Of a stretch of DNA of 30,319 nucleotides, positions 17,227-26,197 are shown piece after piece. Below the pieces are notes generated by a model, which made no database searches, was not told the DNA's origin, and worked only from the letters and a program-made list of their open reading frames with translations. How positions within the stretch are numbered: the first letter of the stretch is position 1; every line of letters begins with the position of its first letter. Origin of the DNA: Bacteroidales bacterium (GTDB lineage Bacteria > Bacteroidota > Bacteroidia > Bacteroidales > UBA932); NCBI GenBank assembly GCA_023227835.1, contig JALOCI010000034.1:1-30319 (forward strand). The letters are read 5' to 3'. The position numbers and the translations under genes are program-made.

Positions 17227-18378
17227 TTATTCTTCAACTATTCTGAGAGAGACCACCTCCACTCTGTTTGATGCTTTTTTTAATATTTTAAAAACCAAGT
17301 TTTCATATTTAAGAACATCTCTTTCTGCCGGTATATTTTCATTGAAAAAAGTTATAAAACCGGCAAGAGTCTCGTAATCTTCCGATTCCGGAATATTTAA
17401 CTCATACTCCCTGTTAAGATATTTAACCTCCAATCTGCCCGAAAAGATATAATCCCCATTTTCCAGCTTTTTCTCTATTAGTTCATCACTATCCAGCTCA
17501 TCGGATATTTCGCCGAAAATCTCCTCAATTAAATCCTCAAGAGTGACAATTCCGGCAGTTCCTCCGAACTTGTCCAGTACCACAGCTATTGCACTCCGGC
17601 TTTTTATCAAGGTTTCAAGGAGTTTCTGAGCCTTAGTTGTCTCTTCAAAAAAGTCAATCTTTCTGATAAGTTCAGAAACCGGCCTTTTTCCCTTGAAAAG
17701 GTCTTTTGAATGAATGTAACCTGTAATTGAATCTATGCTCTCCTTATAAACTATTATTCTGGAATAGTTAGTCTTTGCAAATAAATCAAGAAGCTCCTCA
17801 TAGGAACTACCCTCCTCCACCGCACAGACCTCAGTCCTCGGAATCATGCACTCTCTGAGAACAACGTCCGAGAAATCCAGAGCATTCTGTATCATCATCA
17901 CATCCTGACCCACTGGTTCATCTTCCTTTATCTCCTCTTTTCTTACTAATCGGTAAAAAATCCTGTATGATACGGCAGCAAGTCCGTAGAATATTCTCAG
18001 GACCTTGTCTGGATTGGCGGAGGCCACAACTTTTGGTACGATTTCAGCAACCAGTAGTACTACCGCTACAGAAAGAATAATTTGCAGGATAACTGAAAAT
18101 AAAATAAAATCCCCTAATAAGGCAAAGAGTGTATCAAAAGTCAGGGAATAGAATGATATTCCGAAAATTAACAGAAATATCCGCTTACCCGTATTCATTG
18201 CAGATATTGATCTTCCCCTGTCTCCTGCCAACCTTGCAACTACCTCTGCATATTTGTATTCCTGTCTTTTGTCAACCTCTATCCTGACTATGTTGTAATG
18301 TTGCAAAGCAGTGGCTAGTGCTGTATAAATTGAAACAGTCAAGAGAGATATTAACAATATGATTATTGCTACAATCAT
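17227..18378 (-). CDS. CNNM/CorC/HlyC-family transporter with CBS domains
   Basis: A 383-residue inner-membrane protein. The N-terminal DUF21 (CNNM) domain has four hydrophobic segments (MIVAIIILLISLLTVSIYTAL, IFLLIFGISFYSLTFDTLFALL, FSVILQIILSVAVVLLVAEIVPKVVA and a weaker one). A CBS pair follows (about 170-290, with VVLRECMIPRTEVCAVE and GTAGIVTLEDLIEEIFGEI), then the C-terminal CorC_HlyC domain (about 300-380, DYIFSGRLEVKYLNREYELNIPESEDYETLAGFI). Members are linked to magnesium or cobalt efflux, and one Flavobacterium relative is the gliding protein GldE. The start ATG overlaps the lptC stop by 4 bases, so the two are translationally coupled. Confidence 0.9.
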   Translation of the reverse strand: MIVAIIILLISLLTVSIYTALATALQHYNIVRIEVDKRQEYKYAEVVARLAGDRGRSISAMNTGKRIFLLIFGISFYSLTFDTLFALLGDFILFSVILQIILSVAVVLLVAEIVPKVVASANPDKVLRIFYGLAAVSYRIFYRLVRKEEIKEDEPVGQDVMMIQNALDFSDVVLRECMIPRTEVCAVEEGSSYEELLDLFAKTNYSRIIVYKESIDSITGYIHSKDLFKGKRPVSELIRKIDFFEETTKAQKLLETLIKSRSAIAVVLDKFGGTAGIVTLEDLIEEIFGEISDELDSDELIEKKLENGDYIFSGRLEVKYLNREYELNIPESEDYETLAGFITFFNENIPAERDVLKYENLVFKILKKASNRVEVVSLRIVEE

Positions 18379-19046
18379 TTGACAAGAAGTGGTTTAGCAG
18401 CAATCTTGGGTTTTGGTTTAAAAGGACCTATAAAGTTGACAGAGTCAACATAAGGCATCTCAAGTGAGTCTTTTGCAACTACGGCATAACTATCAAAAGG
18501 CTTAAGAATCACTGCGTTTCTTGCCATATCATCAGACTCCATACCTACCCCCTGCATAAAAATATCGGGAGAGGTCAATTTAACGACACAATGAGTATAT
18601 ATTTTTTTGGTAAGCCTGTTCCAGTAAAGAGTGTCCGTAACCATCCTCTCTCCTTTCACATAGTTGTTAATGATTACGTTTCCGTATGCTTCCCACACTT
18701 CGTCGCTAGCCGCTGTCTTGTGTTTTGCGGAATTTGCCCTGATTTCTGTCTCCAAGGCTCCGTCTTTAGTATAAGCCTTAACGTTAATACCTTCGGGGAA
18801 AAAATCATACGGTTCTTTGGCCGTGGTATAACGTTCCATTTTTTTAGCATACACCCTTAAGACTACAATACCCCCACTTGTCTGCTGAAAAGACATTCTG
18901 TCAATCACTTGCGTCGGAAATTCCTTTGCAGAAATGGAATCTGTCGCAGGAAGGTCACCTTTGCAGGATAAAACGATGGTAGCAATCATCGAAATGACTG
19001 CTACCATAATTATTTCTTTATATACGGGATGCTTCCCTGAATACAT
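18375..19046 (-). CDS. lptC: LPS-transport protein LptC, lipoprotein form
   Basis: LptC receives lipopolysaccharide from the LptBFG extractor and passes it to the periplasmic LptA bridge. The 223-residue protein carries an N-terminal hydrophobic segment ending in ATIVLSC (Cys 28) and so looks like a lipoprotein, unlike the simple membrane anchor of E. coli. The repeated beta-strand 'jellyroll' pattern is clear: RVYAKKMERYTTAKEPYDFF, INVKAYTKDGALETEIRANSAKH, WEAYGNVIINNYVKGERMVTDTLYWN and DIFMQGVGMESDD. It starts 2 bases after the TPR gene ends. The other Lpt genes are not in this window. Confidence 0.88.
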   Translation of the reverse strand: MYSGKHPVYKEIIMVAVISMIATIVLSCKGDLPATDSISAKEFPTQVIDRMSFQQTSGGIVVLRVYAKKMERYTTAKEPYDFFPEGINVKAYTKDGALETEIRANSAKHKTAASDEVWEAYGNVIINNYVKGERMVTDTLYWNRLTKKIYTHCVVKLTSPDIFMQGVGMESDDMARNAVILKPFDSYAVVAKDSLEMPYVDSVNFIGPFKPKPKIAAKPLLVK

Positions 19047-19048
19047 GG

Positions 19049-20374
19049 TTATTTTCTTGTTCTAACAGTTGTTGTTGCGCTCATACCACCGCAATTTACA
19101 GTATAAGAGCTGCCGTCTGTAATATCATACATGAATGCCTCCTCCTGAAGAGGGAAGTATTGGCTGAACTGTCTGATATATTTATCGGCATCCTGAGCAA
19201 GTGCAGAATCGGCATTTTTAGCTTTAATAAAATAGTCAACAGCAACCCAGAAGTGAGCTCTTGACTCAATCTCATTTCCACCGCATTTGGCCAAACCCCA
19301 GGCTGAACCAATAATCATATATGCCTGACCGGCAACCGCGGGATTCTTTTGCATAGCCTCTCTTGCAGCCTCGGCAGCCTTGACGTACTGATCCATCTTA
19401 GCATAATAAGTTGAAATTTCCATCAGGAAAGAGCCGTCTTCAACATCGCCGGACTCCGGACTTGCTATAGCCTCCTGAAGATACTTGATTGCATTAGGGA
19501 AGTCGCTGCGAATAGCATATAGTTTTGAAAGTGCAGAGGCTGACTTGTAAGATGGATCCAGTTTGTACAATTCTTCAACGGCCTGGATATAAAGATCTTC
19601 CGAGTAGCACTGTGCGTCGCTCAAGAGTTTCACAATCCTTCCGACCAACTCCTTATCAGTTGGGGTCTCTTTGAATTTAGGTCCGAAAAGTGTAACTATA
19701 TTTTCACAGCTTGCAACACCGCTGTTTGCAAATATATAGTCAATCTTCTGTTTAGCTGCCAGAGCTTCAGCCTGACCATCCTGCTCCTGACTGTTTTTAA
19801 TACGATTCTCGAGTATAGGAGTTATTTTTGAATACATATTAAGAACATTATCACTGGTAGCAGTCTTCTTGGTGTACATCTCATATATCTTACTCATACC
19901 TGTAACCAAAACATCTCCAGCAGTATTCTCTCCGCAAACATTCATAGTCTCGTTGAATGCGTCCATTACCTTCTGATCCTGATCACCTAGATATGCTGCA
20001 ATCTTGTAAAACTTGAAAGTTGTTGCATTTGCTATTGATCTAGGGAAATTTTCCTTCCTTATATCATAAAGGCTGAGCAGTGTGTCTATACGACTCGCCC
20101 TTAATTTTGGGTCGGTAGTTTTTTCTATTAGATAAGACATAATTTCTGCCCCTCGTATGAACATATTCTCACTTGCTTTTGGAGGACATAATTTAAGAGC
20201 CTGTCTCCAGTAAGTGGCAGCCTCTTCATTATTACCCGCCTTGTAAGCATCTTGGTAAAACTGTAGGTTTGTTATACAAGCGGTACTATCCTTACCGTAT
20301 TTTCCCTGAGAATACCCTAACGATGAGGATAGAAGTACAAATGCAATTACAAATAAAATGCGCGTTTTTTTCAT
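19049..20374 (-). CDS. Secreted tetratricopeptide-repeat protein
   Basis: A 441-residue exported helical-repeat protein. The signal peptide (ILFVIAFVLLSSSLGYSQ) is followed by TPR-like pairs, among them ITNLQFYQDAYKAGNNEEAATYWRQALKLCP near the start, and YIQAVEELYKLDPSYKSASALSKLYAIRSDFPNAIKYLQEAIA, FLMEISTYYAKMDQYVKAAEAAREAMQKNPAVAGQAYMIIGSAWG and RAHFWVAVDYFIKAKNAD in the second half. Several cysteines occur and may form disulfides. TPR proteins are scaffolds for protein complexes. Between an outer-membrane barrel and lptC, it most likely helps assemble the envelope, but no specific partner is known. It lies 30 bases after the barrel gene. Confidence 0.85.
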   Translation of the reverse strand: MKKTRILFVIAFVLLSSSLGYSQGKYGKDSTACITNLQFYQDAYKAGNNEEAATYWRQALKLCPPKASENMFIRGAEIMSYLIEKTTDPKLRASRIDTLLSLYDIRKENFPRSIANATTFKFYKIAAYLGDQDQKVMDAFNETMNVCGENTAGDVLVTGMSKIYEMYTKKTATSDNVLNMYSKITPILENRIKNSQEQDGQAEALAAKQKIDYIFANSGVASCENIVTLFGPKFKETPTDKELVGRIVKLLSDAQCYSEDLYIQAVEELYKLDPSYKSASALSKLYAIRSDFPNAIKYLQEAIASPESGDVEDGSFLMEISTYYAKMDQYVKAAEAAREAMQKNPAVAGQAYMIIGSAWGLAKCGGNEIESRAHFWVAVDYFIKAKNADSALAQDADKYIRQFSQYFPLQEEAFMYDITDGSSYTVNCGGMSATTTVRTRK

Positions 20375-20404
20375 AATTATGGAATTTTAATATATTTTAA
20401 ATTG

Positions 20405-21712
20405 CTAATCATATTTTGGTTTAAGGAACCACGATCTGTCATGAAGCGCAAAGTTAATACCGAACATGAAATAATTCTCCTTAACAAGATTGTTTGATTT
20501 TGTCCCTCTTTGACCGACATTTAATGTCAATCCCAATGAATTGTACCATCGGGAAATCGGCAAACTCATACCAAGAGTTATACCTTTTGAGTTAACCTGA
20601 TTACCCAGGACATTCATATATGACTGGTCGTAATAGAGACCTCCCCTGAAAGTTATTCTCTTGTAATAGTAACGTACATCATACATGTTTGGCGTATACT
20701 CCGCACCAATCTTTATGGAAGAGCTCTTCCCGGGCTTGAAATCCACACCCGGAGTTGCAGTGAACTCTGTTCCTGTCCAGTCCTGCATTACGTAGTCCGC
20801 GCCAAACATCCATTTATCCATCTTCCTTATTGAAAATCCTACTGCAAATTCAGACGGGATGGACATCTGAGTATTATTTGATTTATCAAAAACAATCGTA
20901 TCAAGAGTACTTGCCAAAGTTGTAGCAGTAGCATATCTGGTCATGTCTCCTGTCAATTTGGACTTTATAGTATATGTAGCTCCTAAGGTAGCATTTACGT
21001 TCTCAGACATTTTCTGAGTGTACTGAAGTCCTAACTTACCGGTAAAAGCACCTACAACATAATCATAGCCTGTATTTATCTGCCTGTAAACACTACTTGA
21101 ACCAAATACAACATTAGAGTAGCGGTCAATTGTCCCGAAATAGTATATTCCCTCAACACCTACAGCAAGTTTCTTAAACAATTTTACAGCGGTACCTGCG
21201 AATAATTGGCTTATACCACCTGTACCGTATTTCTGATATTCAACATTCCCCATTTCATTAATTATTTCGGGATCTGTCTCTGTCTTTGCAAATTTATATC
21301 CCACGTTGCTGTATGGAGCAGCACCGAGAATTAACGCAGATCTTTTGTATATAGGAAGAGTAATCAGTACATGGTGCATATTAAAACTGTTGTATGCAGA
21401 TTTAGCACCATTCCCTGACAAGTAGGTGTTTTTCTGCTCCATTCCGAAATCCGCCATAAATGACATAGAATCCCTTTCCACAATCGATGCGGGATTTATG
21501 TAATTGATATATCTCGGATCCTTCACTCCTACTCCCAATCCACCCATGCTTTTATTGTATGCAGTTCCGGGTCTGGAAATATCTCCGACACCAAAAATAG
21601 AATAAGGAGTATAAGTACCTAGTGCATCAGTAGTCTGAGCACCTGCTTTTCCGCTAATCAAGATTGTAAGTACTAAAAACAACCCCTTTCCTGTAACTTT
21701 AAGTTTTCGCAT
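20405..21712 (-). CDS. Outer-membrane beta-barrel protein, FadL/PorV-like
   Basis: A 435-residue exported protein with a signal peptide (GLFLVLTILISGKAGAQ). The mature N-terminus contains TPYSIFGVGD, then MGGLGVGVKDPRYINYINPAS; the 'N-P-A' word after a glycine-rich stretch is shared with FadL-like barrels, including PorV. The rest alternates in the way of amphipathic beta strands (GVEGIYYFGTIDRYSNVVFG, WMFGADYVMQDWTG, GITLGMSLPISRWYNSLGLTLNVGQRG). Ligand and role are unknown. The start is ATG at 21712 (MRKLKVTGK), overlapping the coaX end by 14 bases; the four-codon-longer frame would need TTG. The overlap suggests translational coupling to coaX. Confidence 0.82.
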   Translation of the reverse strand: MRKLKVTGKGLFLVLTILISGKAGAQTTDALGTYTPYSIFGVGDISRPGTAYNKSMGGLGVGVKDPRYINYINPASIVERDSMSFMADFGMEQKNTYLSGNGAKSAYNSFNMHHVLITLPIYKRSALILGAAPYSNVGYKFAKTETDPEIINEMGNVEYQKYGTGGISQLFAGTAVKLFKKLAVGVEGIYYFGTIDRYSNVVFGSSSVYRQINTGYDYVVGAFTGKLGLQYTQKMSENVNATLGATYTIKSKLTGDMTRYATATTLASTLDTIVFDKSNNTQMSIPSEFAVGFSIRKMDKWMFGADYVMQDWTGTEFTATPGVDFKPGKSSSIKIGAEYTPNMYDVRYYYKRITFRGGLYYDQSYMNVLGNQVNSKGITLGMSLPISRWYNSLGLTLNVGQRGTKSNNLVKENYFMFGINFALHDRSWFLKPKYD

Positions 21713-22418
21713 GGTAATTTGCAATATGGGCTAAGCCCATTAATACTAAATTATAAACAACAAATATCGGCCTTTTCATTTTCTCCGCAAAATAAATCGC
21801 ATCCCCCCCCGTAAAAATATGTATACAATCAGGATAGCGATTTATATATCCCTCTATTTCATATAACATTCCCAAAATTATGCCAGACTCTATAGCCTCC
21901 TTTGTTGAACGACCTATATTTTCAATTTTGTCAGGTGTTTCAATTAACGGAAGTAGCTGTGTATAATCACTTAATGCCCTGAATCGTGTTTTTAATCCCA
22001 ATGATATATTACCTCCGCGGAAAACACCCGAAGCTGAAAGGTGGTCAATTGTAAGTGCCGTTCCAAAATCAAATATGACCAGATCTTTATCCGGATACAT
22101 CACTGCTGATCCGATTGCTGCACATATTCTGTCGGCACCAAGTGTCTCCGGAGTCAGATATTCAATTCTTACAGGCAGAGACGAATCGCCTTTTACTACC
22201 AACAGGCAGTCACTTAAGGATTCTAAAGCCGAAAGGAAATCCTTATCCGGCCTTCTCACGGAAGAGAGTGCAATTATCTGCGGCCTCTCATTTTTAATCA
22301 AGCCCCTGATAAATCCTTCCACATTTTCATCCCGGCAGATATGCACTTCCGATAACTCCTTCCCGTTTGCAAAAGCTGCCTTTACCGAACTGTTTCCTAT
22401 GTCAATTAATAAATTCAT
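21699..22418 (-). CDS. coaX: Type III pantothenate kinase
   Basis: CoaX phosphorylates pantothenate, the first step of coenzyme A synthesis, and needs a monovalent cation. The 239 residues are slightly short for the family. DIGNSSVKAAF (6-16) is the phosphate-1 motif of the ASKHA fold, GADR (94-97) is the pantothenate-site motif, DFGTALTID (117-125) is the phosphate-2 motif with the catalytic aspartate, and FTGGDA near residue 205 is the adenosine motif. The gene begins 10 bases after mfd ends. A run of eight G on the coding strand (21803-21810) lies in the FTGGDA codons. Confidence 0.95.
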   Translation of the reverse strand: MNLLIDIGNSSVKAAFANGKELSEVHICRDENVEGFIRGLIKNERPQIIALSSVRRPDKDFLSALESLSDCLLVVKGDSSLPVRIEYLTPETLGADRICAAIGSAVMYPDKDLVIFDFGTALTIDHLSASGVFRGGNISLGLKTRFRALSDYTQLLPLIETPDKIENIGRSTKEAIESGIILGMLYEIEGYINRYPDCIHIFTGGDAIYFAEKMKRPIFVVYNLVLMGLAHIANYHAKT

Positions 22419-22428
22419 TTAAAATTGC

Positions 22429-25400
22429 CTATTGACGGATATTCATCTCTGAAAGAATTTTGTACGCCTTTTCAACACTCTCCACAGGATCAACCGAGAT
22501 ATATAATTTCTCTTTTTGCTCCTTAAGGTGATAACGCTTAGACTGAGACTGTAAAAAAGAAAGTATTCCCGCAAATCTTTCTGATTTATAATAAGAGGAT
22601 AATTGGTTGCTTACAAAATATGCAAGCATAATTCCGTTTTTAAGAATTATCTTTTCAAACCCTAATTGAACGGCAATCCTTCTTAATCTGACGGTATATG
22701 CAAGCTGTTCAACCGGAAGCGGAACAGGACCGAATCTGTCTTTCATCTCTTCCAGGAATTTCTGGATGTCAGATTCGTCTGTTACCGCATCCAACTCCTT
22801 ATATAACCTTATCTTCTCTGCAGTAATACTTACATAATCATCCGGTATAAGGATTTCCAGGTCGGTATCTATTGTGCAGTCGGTAATATACTCCTCCCCT
22901 GCTTTAGCTTTACCTCCTGTATTGCTGTATGTTATTCCTTGTTCTTCTCTCAATTCGTTGAATGCCTCGGCAAGTACCCTTTGGTATGTTTCAAAGCCCA
23001 TATCACTTATAAATCCGCTCTGCTCTCCCCCAAGAAGATTTCCCGCCCCCCTTATATCTAGATCCTGCATAGCAATATTGAACCCGCTTCCAAGCTCAGA
23101 AAACGATTCAATAGCCTTTAACCTTCTTCTTGCATCGTCAGTTATAGACACAAGTGGCGGAACTATCAGATAGCAGAACGCCTTCTTGTTGGAACGCCCC
23201 ACCCTTCCTCTGAGCTGGTGAAGATCACTCAGCCCGAAATTCTGTGCCTGATTTATTATAATGGTATTGGCATTTGGTATATCTATCCCGTTCTCAACAA
23301 TTGTGGTAGCAACAAATACATCATAATCCCCCTCCATGAAATCAAGGACTATTTTCTCCAGTTGTCCCGGCTCCATCTGACCATGACCAACACATGTCTT
23401 GACATTCGGGCACAGTCTCCTTATTATATCCTCTACACTCTTGATATCCTCTACCCTATTGTGGACAAAAAAGACCTGCCCCCCTCTGTCAACTTCGTCA
23501 TTAATAGCATCCCGTATAATATCCTCATCAAAACTGACAATTTCCGTCTCAACAGGCAACCTGTTTGGAGGAGGGGTGTTAATAATGGAAAGATCCCTTG
23601 CTCCCAGAAGAGAAAACTGAAGTGTTCTAGGTATGGGAGTTGCAGAAAGTGTAAGGGTATCGACATCAAGTTTGAGCTGACGAAGCCTCTCCTTTGCCGC
23701 AACACCGAATTTCTGCTCTTCATCTATAATCAGCAACCCGAGATCTTTGAATTTTATCTCTTTGTTAAGAAGTCTGTGGGTTCCTATTATTATATCAACT
23801 TTACCCTTCTCAAGCTGACCGGAAATGTCAGATATCTCCTTAGTTCCCCTTAAACGGCTTATGTATTCAATCTTACAAGGAAAATCCTTAAGTCTTTTGG
23901 AAAAAGTCTTATAATGCTGCAATGCCAGAATTGTTGTCGGAACCAGGAGAGCCACCTGCTTACTGTCAGCTACTGCTTTAAAAGCGGCCCTTACTGCAAT
24001 CTCTGTTTTTCCGAATCCCACATCTCCGCAAATAAGGCGATCCATCGGGAACGGTTGTTCCATATCTTCCTTAACAGCTTTTGTAGCCTTTATCTGGTCC
24101 GGAGTATCCTCATAAAGGAATGAAGCCTCCAGCTCGTGTTGCATAAAAGAGTCGTGAGAAAAAGCAAAGCCCTGAGCCTCTCTTCTTTTTGCATACAAAG
24201 AGATCAAATCCTTTGCTATATCCTTTACCTTGGATTTTGTCTGAGTTTTCAGTTTCTGCCATGCAGCAGTGCCTAATTTATACACCTTGGGAGGTTGCGA
24301 ATCGCCTGATTTATACCTTGAAATCCTGTGCAATCCGTGAATTGAGACGAAAATAACATCTCCGTCCTTATATATAAGTTTTACCGCCTCCTGCTGCTTT
24401 CCGTTAATATTTGTCTTTACAAGACCTCCGAACATGCCTATTCCGTGGTCTATATGTACAATGTAATCTCCTGTCTGGTACGAATTAAGTTCATTTATAG
24501 TAAGCCTTTCGCTCCTCTCAACCGAACGGTTTAGTTTTACCCTATGATACCTTTCAAATATCTGGTGATCGGTATACAGGCATATTTTTGCTGTGTGATC
24601 TATAAATCCCTCATGAAGAGAAAACGTTTTGGAAGAAAATCCTATATTCATAGATTCAACAGAAGATGAGAATATATTTTTAAGTCTCTCTATCTGTGTT
24701 GGATTCACACTCAGTATGGACACCTTATATCCCGCAGCCTGCTTGTCCTTAATATCCTTTGCAAGAAGCTCAAAGTTCTTGTTAAAAGTTGGTTGAGGAA
24801 CGGTTCTGTATGTAATTTTTTTATTGTAGCCCACTGCCTGAGAAACCGAAGATAAATATATCCGCTTATGATTTTCGAATATATTCCTTAATTCTTCAGG
24901 TCTTACCAATAAACCTTCCGCCTCTTCACTCCCCTCATTAATGAACTTCTCCGCCTTATTGACAAAATATTCGTAATCTGTGAACCAGAGAGTAGACTTA
25001 TGATCAGCAAAAGAGAAAATATCCGTCAATTCTGATAACTCATTTCCTTCATAAATATTCGGGAAAACATCTATCTTTTTCCTCTCTTCAACGGATCTTT
25101 GAGAATCTATATCAAAAACCCTTATGCTCTCTACCGTGTCTCCGAAGAAGTCCAACCTGTATGGTCTGCTATCGGAAAAAGAGAAGAGATCTATCAGGCT
25201 TCCTCTTAAAGCGAACTCCCCGGGCTCCTGCACAAAGTCAACCTTCGTAAATGAGTATGCCAAAAGTGTCTCTTTTATAAAATCGTGAGAGAGGGAATCC
25301 CCTTCAGAGATTTCAAGTATAGAAGATTTTAGCTTTTTCTCATTTATAAGTTTTTCCGAGAAGGACTCAGGATAACCGACAAGTATAACCCTTTTCCCCC

Positions 25401-25758
25401 TCTGTTCTTTGTTATACGAGGTTATAGCTCCTATTGCTGCTGTTCTTTGGACTTGAAAGGAGGAATCTTTATGTCTGTTCTTAAGAGAAAGATTTACAGA
25501 GGAAGGAAAGAAAAAAACCGTATCTCCGTCCAGAAGAGATGAGAGGTCGGAAGCACAATATGCCGCGTCTTCTTTGTTGTCGAGAAGTACCATATGTATC
25601 CCTCTTTCCATTGCGGAAGCCATAGCACACGCTTTGGCTGAAGAATACAGTCCCTCTGCAACAAGAGAACCTTTTCCGGAGCTGTGTACCCATTCAATTA
25701 GCTCTCTATTAGGCTCTTGTCCGATAAAATCAACCTCTTCTGCTATGGTGTCTTTCAT
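22429..25758 (-). CDS. mfd: Transcription-repair coupling factor Mfd
   Basis: Mfd pushes RNA polymerase off DNA damage and recruits the UvrA/UvrB excision machinery. The protein of about 1109 residues has the full order of domains: UvrB-like N-terminal part (including FTKVDFVQEPGEFALRGSLIDLFSF), RNA-polymerase-interacting CarD-like domain (about 430, GDYIVHIDHGIGMFGG), helicase with Walker A GDVGFGKTE (about 577) and DEEQ box (about 679), TLSATPIPRTLQ, RAD/'Q-L-R-G-R-V-G-R' motif, and the C-terminal TRCF domain. The start is ATG at 25758 (MKDTIAEEVDF), because a candidate promoter at 25769-25801 lies inside the longer frame that begins at 25788. It is the first gene of the operon. Confidence 0.97.
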   Translation of the reverse strand: MKDTIAEEVDFIGQEPNRELIEWVHSSGKGSLVAEGLYSSAKACAMASAMERGIHMVLLDNKEDAAYCASDLSSLLDGDTVFFFPSSVNLSLKNRHKDSSFQVQRTAAIGAITSYNKEQRGKRVILVGYPESFSEKLINEKKLKSSILEISEGDSLSHDFIKETLLAYSFTKVDFVQEPGEFALRGSLIDLFSFSDSRPYRLDFFGDTVESIRVFDIDSQRSVEERKKIDVFPNIYEGNELSELTDIFSFADHKSTLWFTDYEYFVNKAEKFINEGSEEAEGLLVRPEELRNIFENHKRIYLSSVSQAVGYNKKITYRTVPQPTFNKNFELLAKDIKDKQAAGYKVSILSVNPTQIERLKNIFSSSVESMNIGFSSKTFSLHEGFIDHTAKICLYTDHQIFERYHRVKLNRSVERSERLTINELNSYQTGDYIVHIDHGIGMFGGLVKTNINGKQQEAVKLIYKDGDVIFVSIHGLHRISRYKSGDSQPPKVYKLGTAAWQKLKTQTKSKVKDIAKDLISLYAKRREAQGFAFSHDSFMQHELEASFLYEDTPDQIKATKAVKEDMEQPFPMDRLICGDVGFGKTEIAVRAAFKAVADSKQVALLVPTTILALQHYKTFSKRLKDFPCKIEYISRLRGTKEISDISGQLEKGKVDIIIGTHRLLNKEIKFKDLGLLIIDEEQKFGVAAKERLRQLKLDVDTLTLSATPIPRTLQFSLLGARDLSIINTPPPNRLPVETEIVSFDEDIIRDAINDEVDRGGQVFFVHNRVEDIKSVEDIIRRLCPNVKTCVGHGQMEPGQLEKIVLDFMEGDYDVFVATTIVENGIDIPNANTIIINQAQNFGLSDLHQLRGRVGRSNKKAFCYLIVPPLVSITDDARRRLKAIESFSELGSGFNIAMQDLDIRGAGNLLGGEQSGFISDMGFETYQRVLAEAFNELREEQGITYSNTGGKAKAGEEYITDCTIDTDLEILIPDDYVSITAEKIRLYKELDAVTDESDIQKFLEEMKDRFGPVPLPVEQLAYTVRLRRIAVQLGFEKIILKNGIMLAYFVSNQLSSYYKSERFAGILSFLQSQSKRYHLKEQKEKLYISVDPVESVEKAYKILSEMNIRQ

Positions 25759-25768
25759 AAAACGGGGA

Positions 25769-25801
25769 CAAAGATAGTTTATTAACATTAAATATTAACA
25801 A
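25769..25801 (-). promoter_or_regulatory. Candidate promoter of the mfd operon
   Basis: On the minus strand TATCTTTG (25776-25769) fits TAnnTTTG exactly, and TTG (25801-25799) lies 22 bases upstream. The start of transcription would fall only a few bases before the ATG at 25758, so the message would be almost leaderless. The spacing is slightly long. Confidence 0.45.
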
Positions 25802-26197
25802 TTGTTAATAACGTAAATTTTATGAGTTGAAAAGTATTAATAAATAATTTTCTAAAATCAGAAAAATTTTTTATACCGGAATAGGTCTGAAATATCCAAA
25901 TTTTCTATTCACAATTTTTCATCATTTTTTCAATTTTTTATCCACATGTAACTGTTGTTGAAAGATAAAATTTCAACTTATAAACAGTTGTTGAAAACCA
26001 AATAAAAATTTCTTTAAACTACTATCAATTATTTTGTTAAATTGTTTTATAATTGTTAGTATCTGTGTTGATTTTTGTTAATAAATCCAATATACTTGTC
26101 AAGAAGTTTAGTTATCAACTTATCAACGTGCAATAATAAAAATCAAAAGTTTTTATAAAAAGAATAATATATATTTGTAGTAATAAAGAAAGGAAAT
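25789..26197. other. AT-rich mfd/ruvB gap with DnaA-box-like words, possible oriC
   Basis: This 409-base gap without genes has very few G or C bases. TTATCCACA (25938-25946) is the classical DnaA box. TTATCAACT (26112-26120) and TTATCAACG (26120-26128) are near matches in tandem. Two copies of AC(T/A)GTTGTTGAAA begin at 25951 and 25984; their reverse complements contain TTTCAACA. An inverted repeat GTTGAAA/TTTCAAC lies at 25957-25977. The flanking genes point away from the gap. All this suits a chromosomal origin, but dnaA is not adjacent, and AT-rich divergent promoters alone could give some of these words. Confidence 0.4.
26170..26177 (+). promoter_or_regulatory. -7 element of the ruvB promoter
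   Basis: TATATTTG is a perfect TAnnTTTG, with transcription expected to begin near 26184. No clear -33 TTTG is present at the right distance. A weak Shine-Dalgarno-like AGGA at 26191-26194 precedes the ATG at 26198. Confidence 0.5.

Noticed and set aside
23218..23853. A 211-codon plus-strand open frame inside mfd
   Set aside because: It lies wholly antisense to well-conserved helicase motifs of mfd and its translation shows no domain or signal.
25759..25788. Ten-codon extension of mfd
   Set aside because: The added residues are not family-like, and a TAnnTTTG element lies within them.
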